Source of the DNA: an uncultured Bacteroidaceae bacterium
GTDB taxonomy: Bacteria > Bacteroidota > Bacteroidia > Bacteroidales > Bacteroidaceae
Direction: 5' to 3'
DNA: 39,821 nucleotides
Assembly: GCA_934394435.1 (NCBI GenBank)
Contig: CAKRRN010000024.1
Coordinates: forward strand, 1 to 39,821
Shown here piece after piece: positions 33,875-39,821 of the stretch; within the stretch, counting starts at the first letter, position 1; every line of letters starts with the position of its first letter. The notes beneath the pieces were generated by a model that saw nothing but the letters and a program-made list of their open reading frames with translations, made no database searches and was not told the origin of the DNA. Both the position numbers and the translations under genes were made by a program.

Positions 33875-34630
33875 ATGGCCAACTTACCAAAGATTGATAC
33901 ATACGATGTGCTGGTAGAACCCTTCCATGTAGACTTCACTGGGCACATATTTCTGGGGGTATTGGGTAACCACCTTCTGAATGCTGCAGGAAAGCATTCA
34001 CAGAAGAGAGGTTGGGGTATCGGTGCACTCAACGAAACACAACATACATGGGTACTCTCGCGTCTGAGTATAGAAATGAACGAAATGCCCCAGCAATATG
34101 AGACTATCCAGATAAAGACATGGGTAGAGGGTGTGATGAAACTATTCACAAGCCGAAACTTTGCTATCTTACGTCCTGACGGCACTGCTTACGGATATGC
34201 AAGAAGCATTTGGGCAATGATAGACATCAATAATCGTAAGCCATGCGATCTGCTCACGCTGTACGATGGAGATATTCTAAACTACGTGGTCTCCGAGGAG
34301 GAAAATGTGTGCCCTATAGCTGGACACGGTCGCTTCCGCTTCAAAGAGCCCAAACTCGTGCGAACCATTGATACGTACTATAGTGATACAGACATCAACG
34401 GTCATGTCAACAGCATTAAGTACATCGAACATATAATGGATTTGTTACCAAAAGAGAAATTTGAGAACCAACATCTCAAGAGATTTGAAATCGCATACAA
34501 ATCCGAAGCGTATATGGGTGACAAGCTATCTTTCTATATACAAGAAGGTAACAGCAATGATGAATTGGAGGTTGAAGTACGAAAGAATGAAAGTGAAGTA
34601 GCCTGTCAAGCAAAAATATGTTTCACCTAA
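33875..34630 (+). CDS. Acyl-ACP thioesterase, inside the ilv operon
   Basis: A 251-residue double hot-dog protein of the FatA-like family, which releases fatty acids from acyl carrier protein. The N-terminal hot-dog has HTWVLSRLSIEMNEMP and IQIKTWVEGV. The second has the catalytic segment YYSDTDINGHVNSIKYIEHIMD, with Asn and His of the expected Asp/Asn-His set near residue 174. The start lies 2 nt after the ilvN stop, so translation is probably coupled. Its place between ilvN and ilvC suggests a link between branched-chain precursors and fatty-acid release, but the substrate chain is not shown by sequence. No ACP gene is nearby. Confidence 0.9.
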   Translation: MANLPKIDTYDVLVEPFHVDFTGHIFLGVLGNHLLNAAGKHSQKRGWGIGALNETQHTWVLSRLSIEMNEMPQQYETIQIKTWVEGVMKLFTSRNFAILRPDGTAYGYARSIWAMIDINNRKPCDLLTLYDGDILNYVVSEEENVCPIAGHGRFRFKEPKLVRTIDTYYSDTDINGHVNSIKYIEHIMDLLPKEKFENQHLKRFEIAYKSEAYMGDKLSFYIQEGNSNDELEVEVRKNESEVACQAKICFT

Positions 34631-34652
34631 TGGTCATTTAGATTATAATTTG

Positions 34653-34660
34653 TAACTTTG
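34653..34660 (+). promoter_or_regulatory. Internal -7 element before ilvC
   Basis: TAACTTTG (34653-34660), 116 nt upstream of ilvC; the -33 region is weak. ilvC may have an extra promoter independent of the ilvD promoter. Confidence 0.55.
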
Positions 34661-34776
34661 CACCCGAATCAGGAAAGTAATGCGCAACAAATGTAAAACT
34701 CATGAATAGGGCGCACAGACATGATTAAGAAAAAAGTTTAAAAATATATACATTAAGCTAAAAGTATTTAGAAACT

Positions 34777-35820
34777 ATGGCAAAAATGAATTTTGGTGGC
34801 GTTATCGAAGAGGTAATGACACGTGAGGAATTTCCTCTTGAAAAAGCACGTGAGGTGCTCAAAAACGAAACTATCGCTGTTCTTGGCTATGGCATTCAGG
34901 GTCCTGGCCAGGCATGCAACCTGCGCGACAATGGCTTTAATGTAATTGTTGGTCAGCGCAAAGGAAAAACATATGATAAGGCAGTGGCTGACGGATGGGT
35001 TCCAGGAAAAACACTGTTCTCTCTGGAAGAGGCTGCAGAAAAAGGTACCATCATCTGTATGTTGCTCTCTGATGCAGGTCAGATTCAAGTATGGCCCACA
35101 ATCAAGCCTTATCTGACTGCAGGCAAGACTCTGTATTATTCTCATGGCTTCGCAATCAACTGGAATGACCGCACAGGTGTGGTTCCTCCAAAGGATGTTG
35201 ATGTTATCATGGTTGCTCCCAAGGGCTCTGGTACTTCACTACGTACCATGTTCATGGAAGGTCGTGGTTTGAACTGCTCATACGCAGTATATCAGGATGC
35301 ATCTGGTCATGCAGAAGAAAAGACACTTGCATTCGGTATCGGCATTGGTGCTGGTTATTTGTTCAAGACAACTTTCCAACGCGAGGCTACCAGTGACTTG
35401 ACAGGCGAGCGTGGTTCACTGATGGGTGCCATCCAGGGATTGCTGTTGGCACAGTATGAGGTTTTGCGTGAGAATGGACACACACCTTCTGAGGCATTCA
35501 ATGAAACCGTTGAAGAACTGACCCAGAGCCTTGGCCCCCTCTTCGGTGCTAAAGGTATGGACTGGATGTATGCCAACTGTTCAACCACCGCACAGCGCGG
35601 AGCGTTGGATTGGGCTCCTCGATTCCACGACGCCATCAAGCCCGTTATGGAGTGGTTGTACTACTCTGTAAAGACAGGCAACGAGGCTCAGATTTCTATC
35701 GACAGCAACTCTAAGCCCGACTATCGCGAGAAACTCAACGAGGAGTTGAAGGCAATGCGCGAGAGCGAAATGTGGCAGGCTGGTGTAACAGTGCGCAAAC
35801 TTCGCCCCGAGAATGACTAA
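34777..35820 (+). CDS. ilvC: Ketol-acid reductoisomerase
   Basis: Isomerises and reduces acetolactate and acetohydroxybutyrate to the dihydroxy acids used by IlvD, with NAD(P)H and magnesium. The 347-residue length suits a class I enzyme. The Rossmann motif is GYGIQGPGQA from residue 37, followed by VGQRKGKTYDKAV, the loop that sets NADPH or NADH preference. Its lack of the double arginine of E. coli IlvC leaves cofactor preference open. It has its own -7 element and a strong terminator. Confidence 0.96.
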   Translation: MAKMNFGGVIEEVMTREEFPLEKAREVLKNETIAVLGYGIQGPGQACNLRDNGFNVIVGQRKGKTYDKAVADGWVPGKTLFSLEEAAEKGTIICMLLSDAGQIQVWPTIKPYLTAGKTLYYSHGFAINWNDRTGVVPPKDVDVIMVAPKGSGTSLRTMFMEGRGLNCSYAVYQDASGHAEEKTLAFGIGIGAGYLFKTTFQREATSDLTGERGSLMGAIQGLLLAQYEVLRENGHTPSEAFNETVEELTQSLGPLFGAKGMDWMYANCSTTAQRGALDWAPRFHDAIKPVMEWLYYSVKTGNEAQISIDSNSKPDYREKLNEELKAMRESEMWQAGVTVRKLRPEND

Positions 35821-35846
35821 TCAAGCTGTAAAGCTATTATAACCCA

Positions 35847-35890
35847 AGAGGGGAAGGAACGCGCTTTAGGGTTCCCTCCCCTCTTTAATT
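35847..35890 (+). terminator. Terminator of the ilv operon
   Basis: A 14-bp stem with one mismatch (AGAGGGGAAGGAAC 35847-35860, GTTCCCTCCCCTCT 35871-35884) is followed by TTAATTT, 26 nt after ilvC. Confidence 0.85.
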
Positions 35891-35937
35891 TATGTTATTA
35901 ACCACATAACTGCCTCCCCCAAAACGACTGCACAATA

Positions 35938-36927
35938 ATGACAACCTCTCTATTATCTCAGACATCCATCCTGCGAGTTTTATCTCTTACAATTGCACTT
36001 ATTCTTGTACCCAAAGTACAGGGACAGGAAAAGGCATACGGACTTATCAACGTGTCTGTATGCAACACACGTTCCGATGCAGACTACAATGCTGGGCAGG
36101 AATCCCAGGCTCTCTTGGGCATGCCCGTAGAAATACTCGGACGCAAAAACGAATGGACACAAATAAAAACTCCAGAAGGGTATGAACACTGGACCCTTTC
36201 CTCTACCATTAAAAAAGTGAGCAATGAAGAACTCACACTATGGAACCACTCACAGCAGGCAGTTGTCACAGCACTCACTACCTGGATTTACAGCAAACCA
36301 TCCAAACACGCACAGACCGTAAGTGACGCAGCAGGAGGAAATCGTCTGAAGCTTCTTGGCAAAAAGAAAGGATTCTACCAAGTGGAGTATCCTGATGGAA
36401 GACAAGGCTTCATCAGTAAGAAAGATGCCATGCCAATAGATTTGTGGAGAGAGAAAACGCCCAAAGACGCCGAGTCTATACTGAAAACAGCTTACAGCAT
36501 GATGGGAATACCATACATGTGGGGAGGCACATCGCCCAAAGGAGTGGATTGCAGCGGTTTCGTCCGTACGGTTCTCTATCTGCATGATATCATCATTCCT
36601 CGCAATGCGTCCCAACAAGCCAAGGTTGGCTTGCACATCGACATAGCCCCCGACTTCTCTAACCTGCAACCAGGTGATTTGCTTTTCTTCGGATCGAAGA
36701 ACGCAGACGGAAGCCCCAAACGCGTGGTGCATGTAGGATTCAGTTTGGGTGGCAGAAGATTTATACACTCTTTGGGGTGCGTGCATACAGGCAGTTTCGA
36801 TCCCACAGACAGCAATTACGACGAATATGAGCTGCACAGACTATTATATGCGGTACGCATCCTTCCCTATGTGAACCAGGACGCACAGATAAACACGACT
36901 GACCGAATTTCATTATATAGACTATGA
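35938..36927 (+). CDS. Secreted NlpC/P60 peptidase (murein peptide endopeptidase)
   Basis: A 329-residue exported cysteine peptidase likely to cut gamma-D-glutamyl-diaminopimelate bonds in cell-wall peptides. A signal peptide (about residues 1-30, ending VQGQ) is followed by two SH3-like modules (residues 35-95 and 105-165), as in YkfC. The C-terminal NlpC/P60 domain has catalytic C205 in GVDCSGF, H265 in RVVHVGF and a third polar site H277 in FIHSLG. The stop overlaps the start of the epimerase gene by 4 nt (ATGA), so they form a coupled pair. No strong promoter is visible after the ilvC terminator. Confidence 0.92.
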   Translation: MTTSLLSQTSILRVLSLTIALILVPKVQGQEKAYGLINVSVCNTRSDADYNAGQESQALLGMPVEILGRKNEWTQIKTPEGYEHWTLSSTIKKVSNEELTLWNHSQQAVVTALTTWIYSKPSKHAQTVSDAAGGNRLKLLGKKKGFYQVEYPDGRQGFISKKDAMPIDLWREKTPKDAESILKTAYSMMGIPYMWGGTSPKGVDCSGFVRTVLYLHDIIIPRNASQQAKVGLHIDIAPDFSNLQPGDLLFFGSKNADGSPKRVVHVGFSLGGRRFIHSLGCVHTGSFDPTDSNYDEYELHRLLYAVRILPYVNQDAQINTTDRISLYRL

Positions 36928-38066
36928 CCACACGAAGAACATTCCTCCGCAATAGCGCACTTGCAACGGCTGCACTTGCTGTAAACCCAACACCCATGTT
37001 TGCGGTAAACAGAAAAGTGAAAGCACGCAAAAGGTTAGAACTGACATTTGCTCCATATGAGCTTAAATTACGTCATGTTTTCACCGTAGCCACATACTCA
37101 CGTAGCACAACGCCAGACATACAGGTGCAGTTGGATTACGATGGATTTACTGGCTATGGAGAAGCAAGTATGCCCCCTTACCTATCGGCAGAACTGGGCA
37201 CCACAGAGAGTGTGATGGATTTTCTAAAACGAGCTTCTGAGACAATTAGCCAATTTAGCGATCCATTCCAAATGGAGGATATCCTCACCTCTATCGACCA
37301 GTTAGACAAAGGTAACGCGGCTGGAAAAGCAGCCATAGACATCGCCCTGCACGATCTTGTGGGCAAAATCATAGGACAGCCTTGGTATCGCATCTGGGGA
37401 CTCAACCCAAATAATGCTCCCTCAACCACATTTACCATAGGCATAGACACACCTGACGTGGTCAGAGAAAAGACCAAAGAATGCGCAGACAAATTCAACA
37501 TCCTAAAAGTGAAACTGGGTAGAGATAACGACAAGGAGATGATAGAAACCATACGCTCCGTCACAAAACTGCCCATTGCCGTAGATGCCAACCAGGGATG
37601 GAAGGACAGACAAAAAGCTTTGGACATGATACAATGGTTACACGAACAGGGAGTAGTGATGGTGGAACAACCTATGCCTAAGACCCAATTGGACGATATC
37701 GCATGGGTGAGCCAGCAGTCTCCACTTCCTGTATTTGCAGATGAGAGTATACAGAGACTTGCTGACATACGTGGCATCATGGGAGCCTTCACTGGCATCA
37801 ATATCAAATTGATGAAGTGCACAGGTATGCGAGAAGCATGGAAAATGGTCAGCACAGCACGAGCTCTTGGTATGAAAGTTATGGTAGGTTGTATGACGGA
37901 GACTTCATGCGGAATTTCAGCTGCAGCACAATTCTCACCAGCAGTGGATTTTGCAGACCTTGACGGCAATCTGCTAATTGCCAATGACCGTTTCCGAGGT
38001 GTACAAGTAAAAGAGGGTAAGCTGAAGCTTCCTGCTGCGCCTGGCATTGGAGTGGAACTTATCTAA
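36924..38066 (+). CDS. Tat-exported dipeptide epimerase (L-Ala-D/L-Glu type)
   Basis: An enolase-superfamily epimerase of 380 residues that inverts the second residue of a dipeptide such as L-Ala-D-Glu released from murein. The N-terminus carries a Tat signal (RRTFLRNSALATAALAV), implying export of the folded enzyme. The acid/base pair is K197 in KVK and K295 in INIKLMK. Metal ligands are D221 (VDAN), E248 (VEQP) and D273 (ADES). All are present, so it should be active. It follows the NlpC/P60 gene with a 4-nt overlap. The pairing mirrors ykfC-ykfB of Bacillus. Substrate could instead be another Xaa-Glu dipeptide, as reported for a Bacteroides relative. Confidence 0.92.
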   Translation: MTTRRTFLRNSALATAALAVNPTPMFAVNRKVKARKRLELTFAPYELKLRHVFTVATYSRSTTPDIQVQLDYDGFTGYGEASMPPYLSAELGTTESVMDFLKRASETISQFSDPFQMEDILTSIDQLDKGNAAGKAAIDIALHDLVGKIIGQPWYRIWGLNPNNAPSTTFTIGIDTPDVVREKTKECADKFNILKVKLGRDNDKEMIETIRSVTKLPIAVDANQGWKDRQKALDMIQWLHEQGVVMVEQPMPKTQLDDIAWVSQQSPLPVFADESIQRLADIRGIMGAFTGINIKLMKCTGMREAWKMVSTARALGMKVMVGCMTETSCGISAAAQFSPAVDFADLDGNLLIANDRFRGVQVKEGKLKLPAAPGIGVELI

Positions 38067-38151
38067 TGAATAGCCTGAATTGAAGATTTAACTTGAAATA
38101 CTGGATTTAACAGTATAAAACTTCTGAGCTTACATTTAACAACACAAAGAC

Positions 38152-39486
38152 ATGAGATATACATTCAAATATGCGAAGGCCACACTCTCACTCGTATGCC
38201 TTCTCATGACCACGTCAGCTACAGCACAAAAGTATAATTGGGAAGATGACCTGCACCACCGGCTGGAATGCGACTTCACACAAAGTCGTGAGAAAGTGGT
38301 AAACTACATCAAGCGATACATTCCCACTGTCACCGACGAACAGCTAACTAAGTGGGAAGCATCGGGAGCGTTGGAGTGCATGGAACTCAACGGCAAGAAG
38401 CTATATTTCCATTCCGCAGGGAGAAACCTATTCCGCATAGACCCTAAGTGCAGGGCGATATGGCAAAAGGCACATCCCGGCGAAGGCTATTCAGAGGTGG
38501 AACTGGCAGACATGAAAAATCTGCCACAAATTCTGCGAGATGCTCCACACACGATTTACCATACGGCACAAGCTAGACACATGCGCGTCACTTACACCCT
38601 CACGGTGCCTGCCGATGCTGTGCCCGACGGCGAGAAGATACGATGCTGGCTTCCTTTCCCTCACAGGAAAATAGGCAGACAGACCGACATAGAACTGCTC
38701 TCTACGTCACCAGCTAAATATAAGATGTCAGCTCCTGGCGAGACGCACAGCACCCTCTATATGGAACAGAAGGCAGTGGCAGGACAACCCACAGTGTTCT
38801 CAGAAACATTTGAATATGTGAGCCACGGACAGAAGTTCAACCTTGACTCCATACAGCCTTACGACACCAAGTCGGTCATGTACAAACACTACACAGCCGA
38901 ACGTCTGCCACACATAGCCTTCACACCCGAATTACGCAATTTGGCTGACAGTCTGACACACGGCATCAGCAGTCCTGTGGAGCGTGCCCGTAGCATCTTC
39001 ACCTATATCAACGACCATTTTCCCTGGGCATCCGCACGTGAATACTCCACCATCCCCTGCATACCGATGTATGTGTTGCAGAACCGTCACGGTGACTGTG
39101 GACAGGTAAGTCTACTCTTCATCACACTGTGCCGTCTGGCTGGGATCCCTGCTCACTTCCAGAGCGGATTTATGATGCACCCAGGAGCATCCAACCTGCA
39201 CGACTGGGCAGAGATATACTTCGAGGGCATAGGGTGGGTACCTGTGGACCAGTCCTTCGGTATTCCTGACTATGCACATGACGATGCCGAGCGTTACTTC
39301 TTCCTGGGTGGCATCGACTCCTGGCGTATGGTAGTCAACACCGATTACGGCATGACTCTCTCACCCAAGAAGAAATATCCACGCAGCGAGACTGTAGATT
39401 TCCAACGCGGAGAGGTGGAATGGCGTGGAGGGAACCTCTACTTCGACCAGTGGAGTTACGACTGGAAGATTGAGTATCTTGACTAA
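38152..39486 (+). CDS. Secreted transglutaminase-like protein
   Basis: A 444-residue exported protein. The signal peptide ends near TSATA-QKY. Residues 130-250 form a beta-rich segment (RHMRVTYTLTVPADAVPDG), followed by a transglutaminase-like core. The triad is complete: C316 in HGDCGQVS, H350 in NLHDWAEIYF and D366 in PVDQSFG. Such bacterial proteins are usually proteases or peptide ligases rather than true protein cross-linkers. It lies 85 nt after the epimerase in the same direction, so it probably joins the murein-peptide cluster. Three palindromic units follow its stop. Confidence 0.88.
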   Translation: MRYTFKYAKATLSLVCLLMTTSATAQKYNWEDDLHHRLECDFTQSREKVVNYIKRYIPTVTDEQLTKWEASGALECMELNGKKLYFHSAGRNLFRIDPKCRAIWQKAHPGEGYSEVELADMKNLPQILRDAPHTIYHTAQARHMRVTYTLTVPADAVPDGEKIRCWLPFPHRKIGRQTDIELLSTSPAKYKMSAPGETHSTLYMEQKAVAGQPTVFSETFEYVSHGQKFNLDSIQPYDTKSVMYKHYTAERLPHIAFTPELRNLADSLTHGISSPVERARSIFTYINDHFPWASAREYSTIPCIPMYVLQNRHGDCGQVSLLFITLCRLAGIPAHFQSGFMMHPGASNLHDWAEIYFEGIGWVPVDQSFGIPDYAHDDAERYFFLGGIDSWRMVVNTDYGMTLSPKKKYPRSETVDFQRGEVEWRGGNLYFDQWSYDWKIEYLD

Positions 39487-39540
39487 ACGAAAGCACAATC
39501 ATCTCGATACCCCATTTGACCCAACCTATATTACTTGCCC

Positions 39541-39606
39541 AAGTATCCTAAGATACATTGCAAAGTATCCTAAGATACTTGGACAAGTATCCTAAGATAC
39601 TTTTTT
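39541..39606 (+). terminator. Three tandem 22-bp palindromic units; last is a terminator
   Basis: Units start at 39541, 39563 and 39585. Each contains AAGTATC-CTAA-GATACTT (the first has one change in the right arm). The last runs straight into six T residues and looks like a rho-independent terminator for the transglutaminase operon. Confidence 0.75.
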
Positions 39607-39609
39607 ATG

Positions 39610-39821
39610 AACGTTTTCATTAAGCCAAGTGAGTAAAGCGAAGCTTGCTTCAGTTTTACCATGGCAAGAAAACGAAGGATGCAATCCAACGTTTTCATTA
39701 AGCCAAGTGAGTAAAGCGAAGCTTGCTTCAGTTTTACCATGGCAAGAAAACGAAGGATGCAATCCAACGTTTTCATTAAGCCAAGTGAGTAAAGCGAAGC
39801 TTGCTTCAGTTTTACCATGGC
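39610..39821 (+). repeat. Tandem 78-bp palindromic repeat, 2.7 copies, to window end
   Basis: Units begin at 39610, 39688 and 39766, the last cut at the window end. Copies are identical over the sequence present. Each unit is an imperfect palindrome: GTTTTC, GCC, GTAAAG, GAAGC | GCTTC, TTTTAC, GGC, GAAAAC. A single, slightly diverged copy in the other orientation is at 11750-11820. Because 78 is a multiple of three, the minus strand stays open through all copies, but this is not good evidence of a protein. Confidence 0.92.

Noticed and set aside
39570..39818. Minus-strand open frame encoding 2.7 copies of a 26-residue peptide
   Set aside because: The frame stays open only because the 78-bp unit is a multiple of three; the DNA is a palindromic non-coding element, and the single copy at 11750 has no such gene.
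39610..39821. CRISPR array with 78-bp period
   Set aside because: The entire 78 bp is repeated, so there are no unique spacers.

Overview
The window looks like a chromosomal piece of a Bacteroidales bacterium, probably Prevotella or a close relative. Three things point there: at least a dozen copies of the Bacteroidetes promoter (-7 TAnnTTTG with TTTG-like -33), few Shine-Dalgarno sites, and family-level markers (TamL-type lipoprotein BamA homologue, Bacteroidetes LptD-like protein, a DUF4230 pair, DUF4738, a GHL10 lipoprotein-free secreted hydrolase, lysyl-tRNA synthetase with a C-terminal extension). Taxonomy is inferred from content only; no search was run.

Layout. 1-875: non-coding; nine copies of an 11-bp tandem repeat, an AT-rich stretch, a palindrome carrying a promoter, then three successive strong inverted repeats ending just before the first gene. 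876-3163: two-gene candidate restriction-modification or defence operon, an EcoRI-type adenine methylase followed 2 nt later by a DUF262-HNH nuclease. 3186-3746: HEAT-like hypothetical. 3897-6032: aspS and two identical tandem tRNA-Lys(CTT) genes. 6109-11710: YycJ-like metallo-hydrolase, tamL, a TrmH/SpoU methyltransferase and a sodium:solute symporter whose end overlaps the methyltransferase. 11750-11820: a single copy of the palindromic repeat that recurs in tandem at the window's right end. 11903-16033: an acidic-tailed hypothetical, a YqiA-like hydrolase, ffh, folD, tRNA-His. 16149-19705: HD phosphohydrolase and lptD-like gene. 19934-22884: SMP-30 family protein, small outer-membrane barrel, two overlapping DUF4230 genes; a DUF4738 lipoprotein diverges from them. 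23575-27581: lysS-pgi-HAD run on the minus strand. 27877-29358: GHL10 hydrolase.

29633-35820 is a complete core branched-chain amino-acid unit, ilvD-ilvB-ilvN-(acyl-ACP thioesterase)-ilvC. The thioesterase is embedded 2 nt after ilvN. IlvN has an unusual N-terminal run of five cysteines. 35938-39486 is a murein-peptide handling cluster: NlpC/P60 endopeptidase, Tat-exported dipeptide epimerase and secreted transglutaminase-like protein. 39541-39821 is repetitive: three 22-bp palindromic units, then 2.7 tandem copies of a 78-bp imperfect palindrome running off the end.

The parts least explained by housekeeping function are the left end (methylase plus DUF262-HNH with its structured leader), the dispersed palindromic repeat family, and the cysteine-rich IlvN. 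Everything else is largely ordinary Bacteroidales chromosome.
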